From Rickettsiales bacterium (GTDB lineage Bacteria; Pseudomonadota; Alphaproteobacteria; Rs-D84), in assembly GCA_031278055.1 (NCBI GenBank), contig JAITLD010000042.1, forward strand, positions 1 through 18,650: DNA of 18,650 nt, in the 5' to 3' direction. The notes under the pieces are model-generated. The model was not told the DNA's origin. It searched no databases and was given only the letters and a program-made list of their open reading frames with translations. The translations under genes and the position numbers were made by a program. This document shows, piece after piece, positions 1 through 7,046 of the stretch (within the stretch, counting starts at the first letter, position 1; each line of letters starts with the position of its first letter).

Positions 1-154
1 ACAAGGTGATGCCGCCGACATCGTCAATCGCTTGAATCTCGATATGGCGGCATGAACGGAATACGGACAACCGCACCTTTCCATAATTTTTTCTTTTCAC
101 CGCGGCGCGGTTTGAATATTTGCGCCTTTCTGTTTGTGTCAAATGTTTTATCAT
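1..154 (-). CDS. rplR: 50S ribosomal protein L18, N-terminal part (cut by window edge)
   Basis: This is the first 51 codons of L18, the large-subunit protein that binds 5S rRNA together with L5. Reading leftwards from the ATG at 154, the frame is open to the window edge and contains RLSVFRSCRHIEIQAIDD, which matches the L18 core (RLSVFRS.RHIYAQ.IDD). The basic N-terminus before it is typical. It starts 20 bases after the rplF stop, the usual position in the spc operon, with only a modest purine-rich ribosome site (GGGAAAG). The rest of the gene lies outside the window. No small ORF is inserted between rplF and rplR, unlike several other junctions in this cluster. Confidence 0.93.
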   Translation of the reverse strand, partial: MIKHLTQTERRKYSNRAAVKRKNYGKVRLSVFRSCRHIEIQAIDDVGGITL

Positions 155-174
155 TTTATCTTTCCCGATATTCT

Positions 175-723
175 TTATTTCTTTTTGCCTTCCTTCCGGC
201 GAATAGTCTCGTCTTTATAAAATATGCCTTTCCCTTTGTACGGCTCGGGCTTTCTGACTTTGCGCACTTTATCGGCAAATTGGCCGACCGCATTTTTATC
301 AATCCCCAGGATTTTAAGTTCTGTCGGCGATTGAATTTCGACCGCTAGTCCGGATGGAATCGGAATAACAACATCATGCGAATAGCCGGCCGTCAAAACC
401 AGGTTACTGCCGTTTACAACCGCTTTGTATCCCACTCCTTTCATACCCATTTCTTTTGAGAATCCCGACATTACCCCTTCGAGAGCCTGCTTGATATTCC
501 GCGCCATCGTCCCCCACATCGCGCGGGTTGAATTATCATTCGCGTCAATCGGCGCGACCAGAACTGATTTATCATCAATCGATACTCTCACCAATCCGGC
601 ATTCGCCGTATCGAGACGGATTTTCAGTTCGCCTTTCGGTCCCTTGACGACAATTTCGTCATTATTTTTGACGATTGACGCGCCATTTGGAATTTCAATG
701 CTATTTTTTCCAGCTCTTGACAT
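175..723 (-). CDS. rplF: 50S ribosomal protein L6
   Basis: L6 is a 23S-binding protein near the factor-binding site, close to the sarcin-ricin loop. The 182-residue product is close to the E. coli length (177). It begins MSRAGKNSIEIP and carries the family signature PEPYKGKGIFY near residue 160, followed by a lysine-rich tail ending KKK. The ATG at 723 is preceded by AGGA at seven bases. It follows rpsH after 24 bases and precedes rplR, the standard spc order. Nothing is odd in the protein, and identification is secure. Confidence 0.97.
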   Translation of the reverse strand: MSRAGKNSIEIPNGASIVKNNDEIVVKGPKGELKIRLDTANAGLVRVSIDDKSVLVAPIDANDNSTRAMWGTMARNIKQALEGVMSGFSKEMGMKGVGYKAVVNGSNLVLTAGYSHDVVIPIPSGLAVEIQSPTELKILGIDKNAVGQFADKVRKVRKPEPYKGKGIFYKDETIRRKEGKKK

Positions 724-747
724 AATCGGTTCCTATTTCGTTATCCC

Positions 748-1146
748 TTAAACAACTCTGCACAATACCTCGCCGCCGACATTTTGAATTCTCGCCTTTA
801 CGTCGGTCATGACGCCCCGCGGGGTCGAGACAATCGCGACGCCGAGTCCGTTCATGACGCGCGGCATTTTTTCAACATTGAAATACGCGCGTCGTCCCGG
901 TTTTGACACGATGGATATTTCCCGAATCGCGCCGTTTCCATCGACATATTTAAGATCGATTTCCAAATCGAACTTGTTTTCGCCGACCGGAATTTTTTTC
1001 CAATCGGAAATAAATCCTTCGTCTTTAAGTACATCGAGAATCGCCGCTTTCAGGGCCGAAAACGGAGCCGCGATTTTTTCCTTTCCCGCGCCCTGCCCGT
1101 TTTTGATTCTCGCGACCAAATCGCCGATCGGATGAGTTATTGACAT
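748..1146 (-). CDS. rpsH: 30S ribosomal protein S8
   Basis: S8 is a primary 16S rRNA-binding protein of the small-subunit platform. In E. coli it is also the translational repressor of the spc operon. The 132-residue product is of normal length and ends with the conserved block GLGVAIVSTPRGVMTD followed by NVGGEVLC, the S8 signature region. The ATG at 1146 lies two bases after the stop of a 35-codon small ORF. Its ribosome site (AAAGG, nine bases upstream) is inside the last codons of that small ORF, so the two are probably translationally coupled. Confidence 0.97.
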   Translation of the reverse strand: MSITHPIGDLVARIKNGQGAGKEKIAAPFSALKAAILDVLKDEGFISDWKKIPVGENKFDLEIDLKYVDGNGAIREISIVSKPGRRAYFNVEKMPRVMNGLGVAIVSTPRGVMTDVKARIQNVGGEVLCRVV

Positions 1147-1147
1147 T

Positions 1148-1255
1148 TTATTTTACCTTTTCTTTAATTACCAAATACTCGGCGAAGCGCTTGCTTTCGA
1201 ACGGGTCTATCCGCAGGTCTCTGTCAGTTTCAATCATAAACGGATAAAAAGCCAT
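1148..1255 (-). CDS. Small ORF (35 aa) between rpsN and rpsH
   Basis: An unrecognised 35-codon frame starts MAFYPFMIETDRD at 1255, 30 bases after the rpsN stop, and ends TAA one base before the rpsH ATG. A GAGG lies nine bases upstream of its ATG. The predicted peptide has an aromatic N-terminus and a charged, probably helical C-terminus ending in KEKVK. It contains no cysteine and no obvious membrane segment. Support for coding comes from its exact fit to the gap, its ribosome site and the parallel with the other inserted ORFs in this cluster. It is short enough that a chance ORF cannot be excluded from one sequence. Confidence 0.6.
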   Translation of the reverse strand: MAFYPFMIETDRDLRIDPFESKRFAEYLVIKEKVK

Positions 1256-1285
1256 TATTCAACGCCTCTTATTTTTAGTTAATTT

Positions 1286-1588
1286 TTACCAACTCGATTT
1301 CCTGACGCCCGGCAACTTCCCCTCGCCCGCCAAAGTGCGCATCTGTTGACGACACAGACCGAACTGTCCCATATACGAACGCGAGCGACCCGTAATCGCG
1401 CAGCGATTGTGCAGACGCGTCTTGTTTGCATTCCGCGGTATTTTCGCCATTTTCTTCATGGCTTCGATACGCTCTTCCGGCGTCGCGGTGACAGACATCT
1501 TTGCTTTAAGGGTATCGCGCCTGCGCGCGTATTTGGCGACCAATTTCCTGCGCCGTTCCTGTTTTAAGATCAATGCCAGTTTAGCCAT
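1286..1588 (-). CDS. rpsN: 30S ribosomal protein S14, zinc-free long form
   Basis: S14 is a late-assembling head protein of the 30S subunit. The 100-residue product begins MAKLALILKQERRRKL and contains RNANKTRLHNRCAITGRSR and the GQFGLCRQQMR block, ending PGVRKSSW. It has no CxxC zinc knuckles, so it is the long C-minus type, as in most Proteobacteria. The ATG at 1588 has AAGGA eight bases upstream and lies 14 bases after the rplE stop, with no insertion at this junction. Downstream, a 35-codon small ORF separates it from rpsH. Confidence 0.97.
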   Translation of the reverse strand: MAKLALILKQERRRKLVAKYARRRDTLKAKMSVTATPEERIEAMKKMAKIPRNANKTRLHNRCAITGRSRSYMGQFGLCRQQMRTLAGEGKLPGVRKSSW

Positions 1589-1602
1589 TTTATTTTTCCT
1601 TA

Positions 1603-2148
1603 TTATTTCAACACCAGCGGCAACCCGAATTTGGAAAGCAACGCCGCCCCTTCCCCATCCGTCTTCGCAGTTGTGGCGATAACTATATCCATGCCGCGGA
1701 TTGATTCCAATTTATCGACGGATATTTCCGGAAACACCAAATGTTCCTTGATCCCGAATGCATAATTCCCGCGTCCGTCGAATTTCGATCTAGACAATCC
1801 CTGAAAGTCCTTGACCCTCGGCAAAGCAATCGTGACAAGCTTGTCCAGAAAATCATACATTCTTTTTCCGCGCAATGTCGCCATGGCGCCAATCGCCTGT
1901 CCTTCGCGCAAATGGAAATTCGCGACGGATTTTTTTGCGAATGTGATTTTCGGCTTTTGCGCCGCAATCAATGTAAGATCCAAGACGGCCGTATCCAACT
2001 TCTTTTTATCAGCCGCCGCGGCGCCAACCCCCATATTCAGGACGATTTTAGAAAGCTTCGGAACAGACATGCCATTCCTATATCCGAATTCTTTAATAAG
2101 TTCCGGAACGATTTTTTTCTCGTAAATCTCAAGCAATCTAGCTTTCAT
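1603..2148 (-). CDS. rplE: 50S ribosomal protein L5
   Basis: L5 binds 5S rRNA and contacts the P-site tRNA and S13 across the subunit bridge. I place the start at the ATG at 2148 ([17 protein letters not shown]), giving 181 residues against 179 in E. coli, with AGGTG six bases upstream. A GTG at 2157 in frame would add only three residues and lacks good spacing. Family landmarks are [10 protein letters not shown] near the N-terminus, [19 protein letters not shown] in the middle and the FPEIS block. It follows a 78-codon small ORF and possibly a second 31-codon frame. rpsN follows after 14 bases. Confidence 0.97.
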   Translation of the reverse strand: MKARLLEIYEKKIVPELIKEFGYRNGMSVPKLSKIVLNMGVGAAAADKKKLDTAVLDLTLIAAQKPKITFAKKSVANFHLREGQAIGAMATLRGKRMYDFLDKLVTIALPRVKDFQGLSRSKFDGRGNYAFGIKEHLVFPEISVDKLESIRGMDIVIATTAKTDGEGAALLSKFGLPLVLK

Positions 2149-2149
2149 T

Positions 2150-2245
2150 CTATTCACCTTTTATGCCGACCGTACCAGCGGCCCGACGGGCTTTGGGCCA
2201 CATTCTATCATTAATTTTCATAATTGCAAATTTATCATCCGCCAT
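2150..2245 (-). CDS. Possible 31-aa small ORF between the rplX-side small ORF and rplE
   Basis: A 31-codon frame from the ATG at 2245 ([20 protein letters not shown]) ends in TAG one base before the rplE ATG at 2148. It overlaps the end of the preceding 78-codon small ORF by 11 bases in another frame. No clear ribosome site precedes it, so translation would depend on coupling to the upstream frame. Its last codons hold the rplE ribosome site. The basic, tryptophan-containing peptide is not recognised. It may be only the untranslated leader of rplE. Confidence 0.3.
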   Translation of the reverse strand: MADDKFAIMKINDRMWPKARRAAGTVGIKGE

Positions 2246-2471
2246 GGCAACGGTGATATTTGCTTTCATAGCCGCCTTTAATAAAATGGTCGGCCATAAA
2301 ATCCAACTCCCTCTCCGCTTCTTTTATTTGTTCGACCGTTGGGACATCATTTTTCTTCACAATCAGCTGAGGATAATCCTTTTGCAAGGATTTTTTGCGT
2401 CCGAACACACATCTTGTCATCAGTAGCATTTCATAACACATTCTTCTATATTCGCATGTCGCCGTTTCCAT
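2235..2471 (-). CDS. Small ORF (78 aa) between rplX and rplE, unknown function
   Basis: Not recognised. The ATG at 2471 lies 13 bases after the rplX stop with AAGG eight bases upstream. The product has four cysteines (residues 6, 12, 21, 75) and a methionine-rich start (METATCEYRRMCYEMLLM). A charged, probably helical segment (TVEQIKEAERELDFMADHF) occupies roughly residues 45-63, and the C-terminus is histidine and glycine rich (YHRCHGG). No signal peptide or membrane helix is evident. Most bacteria have rplE directly after rplX with nothing here. The frame uses sense codons throughout on the operon strand. I regard it as a real gene of unknown role, possibly lineage-specific. Confidence 0.75.
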   Translation of the reverse strand: METATCEYRRMCYEMLLMTRCVFGRKKSLQKDYPQLIVKKNDVPTVEQIKEAERELDFMADHFIKGGYESKYHRCHGG

Positions 2472-2484
2472 CTCTATCGCCTTC

Positions 2485-2790
2485 CTACTTTATTTCCGTC
2501 CCGAATTTTTTCGTAATGCGAATTTTTTTTCCGCCTTCGATTTTATACCCGATACGCGCCGGCTTTTTCATTTTTGGATCGAGAACCGCGACATTCGAGA
2601 CATGAATCAAAGATTCGACATCATTTATGTGCCCTGGCTGATCGCGCGTCGGCTTCACATGACGCTTTACGCGCGCAACGCCTTCGACCACAACTTTTGA
2701 TTCGGACGGATAGGCCGCGATAACCTTGCCTTTAACGCCCTTGTATTTTCCCGCAATAACGACGACTTCATCGCCCTTTTTGATTTTCAT
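2485..2790 (-). CDS. rplX: 50S ribosomal protein L24
   Basis: L24 is an assembly-initiating protein that binds near the 5' end of 23S rRNA. The 101-residue product opens MKIKKGDEVVVIAGKYKGVKG, which is the KOW motif, and continues RVKRHVKPTRDQPGHI, the second conserved block. Length is close to E. coli (104). Its ATG overlaps the stop of the preceding 64-codon small ORF in an ATGA arrangement. The ribosome site (AAGGA, eight bases upstream) is inside that ORF, so its translation is probably coupled to the small ORF. A further small ORF follows its own stop. Confidence 0.97.
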   Translation of the reverse strand: MKIKKGDEVVVIAGKYKGVKGKVIAAYPSESKVVVEGVARVKRHVKPTRDQPGHINDVESLIHVSNVAVLDPKMKKPARIGYKIEGGKKIRITKKFGTEIK

Positions 2791-2981
2791 CTATTCTGTC
2801 CTTTCATGTTATCGGCATATAACAATGTAATCTTTTTTCCATCCCCGTTGCAAATCGCCCCAAGGATAATGCATTTGTCAAACAAAAGCCGCGCCTCTTC
2901 CATCGTCATATCGTTATACGAAATCGTTTTTTCACAACGTCTCGCATATTGCGGATAACGGGCCGCTCCATAGTTCAACAT
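2787..2981 (-). CDS. Small ORF (64 aa) between rpsQ and rplX, unknown function
   Basis: Not recognised. The ATG at 2981 lies 13 bases after the rpsQ stop, with GGGGA seven bases upstream. The stop overlaps the rplX ATG by four bases (ATGA), a classical coupling arrangement. The product starts MLNYGAARYPQYARRCEK, with an aromatic and basic N-terminus and three cysteines (16, 37, 44). A helical-looking segment DMTMEEARLLFDKCIILGA is followed by a strand-like GKKITLLYADN. It is too polar for a confident membrane helix. The close stop-start overlap with a conserved gene is the best evidence that it is translated. Confidence 0.78.
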   Translation of the reverse strand: MLNYGAARYPQYARRCEKTISYNDMTMEEARLLFDKCIILGAICNGDGKKITLLYADNMKGQNR

Positions 2982-2994
2982 TTATCATTCCCCA

Positions 2995-3261
2995 CTATTC
3001 GATATCAACCGTCTTGTCTTCGGCAACGCTCACTTTGGATTTCAGAATCCACTTCTTTGTCTTGGAAATCGGACGATGTTCCTCTATGGTCACTACCTCG
3101 CCGGGCTTTCCCGAATTATCTTCATCGTGCGCCTTGTATTTTTTATTGTGCTTCACAAACTTGCCATACAAAGGATGGCGGAATTTGCGCTCCACCTCGA
3201 CAACCACCGTCTTGTCGCTCTTGTTGCTGATTATAGTTCCCTGCAATACCCGTCTTGGCAT
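2995..3261 (-). CDS. rpsQ: 30S ribosomal protein S17, in a displaced position
   Basis: S17 is a primary 16S rRNA-binding protein needed early in 30S assembly. The 88-residue product begins [20 protein letters not shown] and holds the OB-fold signature YKAHDE with [16 protein letters not shown], so identification is firm. Its position is unusual: it lies downstream of rplN, whereas bacteria nearly always have rpmC-rpsQ-rplN. Small ORFs flank it on both sides. The ATG at 3261 lies three bases after the stop of the 54-codon ORF, and its ribosome site (AAGGA) lies within that ORF's final codons. Confidence 0.97.
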   Translation of the reverse strand: MPRRVLQGTIISNKSDKTVVVEVERKFRHPLYGKFVKHNKKYKAHDEDNSGKPGEVVTIEEHRPISKTKKWILKSKVSVAEDKTVDIE

Positions 3262-3264
3262 GAC

Positions 3265-3429
3265 TTATCCTTTTATTTTCATCTTATTATTGCATTCCGC
3301 AATTTTTTCCAATCTATCTTTTTGTTCTTGTTCAATCTGTTCGATAATTTCGTTCCTCTTAGACGTCGAAACACCTATCATATTTTCATACATTCTATTG
3401 TTTGGATAAAACATATCTTCAATAAACAT
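3265..3429 (-). CDS. Small ORF (54 aa) between rplN and rpsQ, probable coiled coil
   Basis: Not recognised. I choose the ATG at 3429, one base after the rplN stop, because GGAGG lies nine bases upstream. An in-frame ATG at 3471 would overlap rplN by 39 bases and has no such support. The 54-residue product begins MFIEDMFYPNNRMYENMIG. It then has a highly charged helix over roughly residues 24-48 (RNEIIEQIEQEQKDRLEKIA) with heptad-like spacing of I and L, suggesting a short coiled coil. It ends in a basic tail. The frame closes three bases before rpsQ, carrying the rpsQ ribosome site in its last codons. Confidence 0.75.
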   Translation of the reverse strand: MFIEDMFYPNNRMYENMIGVSTSKRNEIIEQIEQEQKDRLEKIAECNNKMKIKG

Positions 3430-3430
3430 T

Positions 3431-3805
3431 TCACAACACCTCCGGAGCAAGAGAAATAATTTTCTGCACATCGTATTTTTTTCTGGTTTCGCGCGCTACC
3501 GGTCCGAATATGCGGGTTCCGATCGGCTCGAAATTATTTTTGTTTATAAGAACGACCGCATTGTCGTCGAAACGGATTATCGAACCGTCCGGACGCTTTA
3601 CCGGAAATTTCGTGCGGATTATAATCGCGCGCTGAACCGTTCCCTTCTGCACTTTGCCCCGCGGAATGGCATCTTTGACGGCAACTACGATTTTATCGCC
3701 GATCGCGGCATACCGACGATGCGAACCGCCGAGCACCTTTATACACAGGCACTTCTTTGCCCCGCTGTTATCGGCAACATTCAATATTGTTTCTGTTTGT
3801 ATCAT
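3431..3805 (-). CDS. rplN: 50S ribosomal protein L14
   Basis: L14 forms intersubunit bridges with 16S rRNA. The 124-residue product starts [19 protein letters not shown], with the family's invariant NSGA block, and contains [10 protein letters not shown] and [11 protein letters not shown], ending ISLAPEVL. Its ATG overlaps the rpmC stop by four bases (ATGA), with GAGG just upstream. rplN here directly follows rpmC, because rpsQ has moved downstream of it. A 54-codon small ORF begins one base after its stop. Confidence 0.97.
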   Translation of the reverse strand: MIQTETILNVADNSGAKKCLCIKVLGGSHRRYAAIGDKIVVAVKDAIPRGKVQKGTVQRAIIIRTKFPVKRPDGSIIRFDDNAVVLINKNNFEPIGTRIFGPVARETRKKYDVQKIISLAPEVL

Positions 3806-3999
3806 TTTTTCCTCGTCATTCGGCGTCCGTCATTTTTATTCAATTCCGTTTTTACTCTTGCGATTTCACGGCGGTTTGCGCGCAGTTCATGCGTTTTTGG
3901 CAATTGCCCCGACGCATGCTGAAAGCGCAAATTCATACCGCGTTTTTTCAAATCCGCCAATTTTGACTCCAATGCCTCGCGATTCAGTTCTTTTTCCAT
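3802..3999 (-). CDS. rpmC: 50S ribosomal protein L29
   Basis: L29 is a small helical-hairpin protein at the polypeptide exit, next to L23 and near the SRP and trigger factor docking site. The 65-residue product ([19 protein letters not shown], then [20 protein letters not shown]) carries the usual LRFQ.ASGQL block followed by the R..R.IAR.KT pattern. AAAGGA lies seven bases before the ATG. It overlaps rplN by four bases, in place of the usual rpsQ neighbour. Confidence 0.96.
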   Translation of the reverse strand: MEKELNREALESKLADLKKRGMNLRFQHASGQLPKTHELRANRREIARVKTELNKNDGRRMTRKK

Positions 4000-4039
4000 T
4001 TTTTATTCCTTTTGCCCGACGCAAATCAATTTTTGGCCG

Positions 4040-4453
4040 CTAATTTACCTTTCTTTCGACAATTTTTGTTTTTAATGGCAGTTTCGCGGACGCGAGTGTC
4101 AACGCCTCTATCGCAATTTTCGGTTTCACGCCATCCATCTCAAACATTATGCGTCCCGGTTTCACGCGGCAAATCCAGTATTCGACCGCCCCCTTACCCT
4201 TTCCCATGCGAACGCCCAAGGGTTTCGTCGTCACCGGAACATCCGGAAAAATCCTGATCCACAGGCGCCCCAAACGGCGCATGTGCCGGGTAATCGCGCG
4301 GCGCGCCGCTTCGATCTGCCTGCTTGTCACGCGCTCGGGCGTCAAGGCCTTTAATCCGTATGAGCCGAACGCCAATTCGCTGCCGCCTTTGGCCAAGCCA
4401 TGAATGCGACCTTTATGCTGCTTCTTAAACTTTGTCTTTTTCGGCATCAACAT
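4040..4453 (-). CDS. rplP: 50S ribosomal protein L16
   Basis: L16 sits near the A site and the peptidyl-transferase region and binds tRNA elbows. The 137-residue product starts [19 protein letters not shown], matching the family start, and contains the R..GRLWIR.FPD.P block and [12 protein letters not shown] with VKPGRIMFE. Length equals the usual 136-138 residues. The ATG at 4453 is preceded by AAAGGG nine bases upstream and lies 32 bases after the rpsC stop. rpmC follows after 40 bases, in which I see no ORF. Confidence 0.97.
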   Translation of the reverse strand: MLMPKKTKFKKQHKGRIHGLAKGGSELAFGSYGLKALTPERVTSRQIEAARRAITRHMRRLGRLWIRIFPDVPVTTKPLGVRMGKGKGAVEYWICRVKPGRIMFEMDGVKPKIAIEALTLASAKLPLKTKIVERKVN

Positions 4454-4485
4454 TTCGTATTACCCTTTATTCTCTTTCAATCCTT

Positions 4486-5205
4486 TCAACCCTGTCCCAT
4501 AGCGCGTTCGGTCTGGCGTTCGGATGTTCCCGCAAATTCGGTCGGCCTTGAAAGTTCCGCCGCCATCTTTTCTTTGTTAACCACATCGCCGGTATAAATC
4601 CAGACTTTCACACCGACAACCCCATACGTTGTTTTGGCCTGAATAGACGCGTAATCAATATCGGCGCGCAGAGTATGCAAAGGAATCTGTCCCTCGCGGA
4701 TTGATTCCGAACGCGCGATGTCCGCGCCGTTCAGACGGCCGCCGCACATGATTTTAATCCCTTTTGCGCCGGATTTCTCGGCGTTCTGAACCGCCTTTTT
4801 CATCGCGCGTTTGAAAGACACGCGGCTTTCAATCTGCTGCGCAATCGATTTCGCGACAAGATAGGCGTTTAAGTCCGGTTTTCTAACCTCAAATATATTA
4901 ACGACGACTTGTTCGTTCTTAACCAACTTCTTAATCGCATTTCTGAGCGCCTCGATATCCGCGCCATTTTTTCCGATAATCATTCCCGGACGCGAAGTAT
5001 GGATTGTAACGACCAACTTTTTCGAAAACCGTTCTATAACAACGCGCGCGAGACCCGCCTTCGCCAATTTCTTTTCGACAAAATTACGAATCTTGACATC
5101 CTCTATCAACAGCGACGGATAATCTTTCTTAGACGCGATCCAACGCGAATCAGGCGTTTTATTTATAAACATACGCTGCGAAACCGGCGATACTTTTTGT
5201 CCCAT
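4486..5205 (-). CDS. rpsC: 30S ribosomal protein S3
   Basis: S3 lines the mRNA entry tunnel and has helicase-supporting basic residues. The 239-residue product has an N-terminal KH type-II domain with the GKNG loop at about residues 78-81 (SRPGMIIGKNGADIE). It also has the conserved C-terminal domain with GRLNGADIARSE. The N-terminus reads MGQKVSPVSQRMFINK. It keeps GQKV.P, but the usual glycine-leucine-arginine run that follows (as in GLRLGI) is replaced, a mild divergence. AAAGGA precedes the ATG. It follows rplV after 19 bases. Confidence 0.97.
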   Translation of the reverse strand: MGQKVSPVSQRMFINKTPDSRWIASKKDYPSLLIEDVKIRNFVEKKLAKAGLARVVIERFSKKLVVTIHTSRPGMIIGKNGADIEALRNAIKKLVKNEQVVVNIFEVRKPDLNAYLVAKSIAQQIESRVSFKRAMKKAVQNAEKSGAKGIKIMCGGRLNGADIARSESIREGQIPLHTLRADIDYASIQAKTTYGVVGVKVWIYTGDVVNKEKMAAELSRPTEFAGTSERQTERAMGQG

Positions 5206-5224
5206 ATTCTTTTATCCTTTGCTT

Positions 5225-5641
5225 TTATTTTTCTGTTTTCACAATTGTCTTTTTCACAGCTTTCTTCACCGCGGGCGTTCCAGATTCCAGAACTATCGTC
5301 AGATGGGAAAACGGCTTCAATATCGGCCGCGCCTGGCCGTGCGGAGCCGTGCGATAACGCTTCCACGTGATGGCCTTGCCAACCCAAATTTCCTTGATGA
5401 ACAAACTGTCGGCCGCAAGCTTTTTGTTGTTTTCCGCGTTCGCAACGGCGGACAGCAAAGTTTTCAACACCTCGCCCGCGATGCGTTTTTTGGAGAATTT
5501 CAAAATATCGACCGCCCGCGCCACAGGAAGATTGCGAATCAAATCCGTCACCAGCTGCAACTTATACATCGAAATGCGAATCAACTTGTTGTATGCGCGC
5601 ACTTGGTTTTCCGTCAAATTATATCTTGTTTTTTCCGTCAT
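5225..5641 (-). CDS. rplV: 50S ribosomal protein L22
   Basis: L22 extends a beta hairpin into the polypeptide exit tunnel. The 138-residue product contains KFSKKRIAGEVLKTLLSAVA with NAENN, then FSHLTIVLE near the end, all family landmarks. A basic C-terminal tail rich in KK and VKT follows. Its ATG overlaps the stop of a preceding 69-codon small ORF by four bases (ATGA), with only a weak GGA eight bases upstream. Translational coupling to that small ORF is therefore likely. rpsC follows. Confidence 0.97.
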   Translation of the reverse strand: MTEKTRYNLTENQVRAYNKLIRISMYKLQLVTDLIRNLPVARAVDILKFSKKRIAGEVLKTLLSAVANAENNKKLAADSLFIKEIWVGKAITWKRYRTAPHGQARPILKPFSHLTIVLESGTPAVKKAVKKTIVKTEK

Positions 5642-5847
5642 TTTTGCATTCCGTTTTCCGCTATTTGCTTCAAATAGGGCAATGCCTCGCCAATTTTTCT
5701 GGCTATCGCGTAAAGTCCGGCGATCACGCCAATTTTTACGACCAAGTCGGCCCCCATCTTAAAACCTTCCCAAACATAACTCGTTTTCTCCACCATCACA
5801 TGAAGCGGATCTATCGCGCTATTTTTAATTTCTATTCGCTCCGACAT
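5638..5847 (-). CDS. Small ORF (69 aa) between rpsS and rplV, possible membrane protein
   Basis: Not recognised. The ATG at 5847 lies nine bases after the rpsS stop with AGGG close upstream. The stop overlaps the rplV ATG in ATGA. The product starts MSERIEIKNSAIDPLHVMVE and has a hydrophobic stretch at about residues 34-52 (DLVVKIGVIAGLYAIARK) flanked by lysine and arginine. It ends with a short amphipathic helix. The hydrophobic stretch could be one membrane helix with cytosolic ends, though it contains a lysine and could instead be amphipathic. rpsS and rplV are normally adjacent, so this is an insertion in a very conserved pair. Confidence 0.77.
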   Translation of the reverse strand: MSERIEIKNSAIDPLHVMVEKTSYVWEGFKMGADLVVKIGVIAGLYAIARKIGEALPYLKQIAENGMQK

Positions 5848-5856
5848 ATTATTTCC

Positions 5857-6144
5857 CTATTTCTTTTTTGACGCATCGGCTTTTTTATTCGCCGCATGCC
5901 CTTTGAAAGTCCGCGTTGGAGAAAATTCGCCCAATTTATGTCCTATCATATCCTCGACGACGGGAACCGGAATAAATCTTTTTCCGTTGTGAACGTCGAA
6001 AGTCAGCCCCACCATCTGCGGGATTATCGTTGACCCGCGCGACCATGTTTTAATCGGCTTTTTATCATTGGCCTCGACAGCCCTCGCCGACTTTTTCAGG
6101 ACGGATGGATGAACAAACGGACCTTTCCAAACGCTTCTTGCCAT
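5857..6144 (-). CDS. rpsS: 30S ribosomal protein S19
   Basis: S19 binds the 16S head and contacts S13. The 95-residue product begins [18 protein letters not shown] and carries the signature [14 protein letters not shown] and [17 protein letters not shown] lysine-rich tail extends a few residues beyond the core. AAAGG lies about 12 bases before the ATG, somewhat long spacing. It follows rplB after 18 bases. A 69-codon small ORF is inserted between it and rplV. Confidence 0.97.
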   Translation of the reverse strand: MARSVWKGPFVHPSVLKKSARAVEANDKKPIKTWSRGSTIIPQMVGLTFDVHNGKRFIPVPVVEDMIGHKLGEFSPTRTFKGHAANKKADASKKK

Positions 6145-6162
6145 TTTATATTTTTACCTTTT

Positions 6163-6996
6163 TTATTTCTTCTTGTTCAAATGCCGACTGCGGATTATGA
6201 ACTTCTGCGTCAGTTTGTTTTTCCGCGTGCGGAACCCTTTTGCTATAACGCCAGTGCGCGACTGCGGAATATGTCCTTTGCCGCGGCCGTTCCCGCCGCC
6301 ATGCGGATGGTCGACCGGATTCATCGCGACGCCGCGCGTCGTGGGACGCACGCCTTTCCAACGGGCGCGACCGGCCTTGCCCAAACTTATATTCCGCTGA
6401 TCGGGATTGGACACGACGCCGATTGTCGCCAAACAATCACTATGGACCCTGCGCAATTCCCCGCTGCCCATTTTAATCTGCGCATAAATTCCGTCTTTTC
6501 CCATCAGCTGAACGCCACATCCGGCGCTGCGGGCAAATTGGGCGCCGGCGCCTGGCTTTGCCTCCACATTATGAACAGTTGTTCCGATCGGAATATTTTT
6601 AAGCGGCATGGCGTTGCCAGGCATGATGTCGGCGCTGTCCGATGAAATAACCGTATCGCCGACTTTCAATTTTTGCGGCGCGAGAATATATGATTTCTCG
6701 CCGTCTTTGTATTCCAACAACGCGATGAATCCGGTGCGGTTCGGGTCATATTCGAGACGCGCAACAGTCGCCGGAACATCTTTCTTTTTGCGTTTGAAAT
6801 CAACCAGGCGATACTTCTGTTTATGGCCGCCCCCTTGATGCGGAACTGTCAGATGTCCGAAATTATTGCGACCGCCGCGTGAAATAATTCCGCGCGCCAG
6901 TGATTTTTCCGGCCCGCCTTTATGCAGGCCAGAGTGATCGACCAATACGGTTCCCCGCATGCTTTTCGTATAAGGTTTATAAGTTTTAAGTGCCAT
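6163..6996 (-). CDS. rplB: 50S ribosomal protein L2
   Basis: L2 is a large 23S-binding protein needed for peptidyl transferase activity and subunit association. The 277-residue product is close to the E. coli length (273). It contains [18 protein letters not shown] and the signature [18 protein letters not shown], which includes the functionally important histidine of the family. The ATG at 6996 has AAAGG upstream. It is separated from rplW by a 66-codon small ORF and about 50 further bases, whereas rplW and rplB are normally adjacent. Confidence 0.98.
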   Translation of the reverse strand: MALKTYKPYTKSMRGTVLVDHSGLHKGGPEKSLARGIISRGGRNNFGHLTVPHQGGGHKQKYRLVDFKRKKKDVPATVARLEYDPNRTGFIALLEYKDGEKSYILAPQKLKVGDTVISSDSADIMPGNAMPLKNIPIGTTVHNVEAKPGAGAQFARSAGCGVQLMGKDGIYAQIKMGSGELRRVHSDCLATIGVVSNPDQRNISLGKAGRARWKGVRPTTRGVAMNPVDHPHGGGNGRGKGHIPQSRTGVIAKGFRTRKNKLTQKFIIRSRHLNKKK

Positions 6997-7046
6997 TATT
7001 CTTACCTTTCAATCCAACTTTAATATCAGAGGGATTACCAGTCGAA

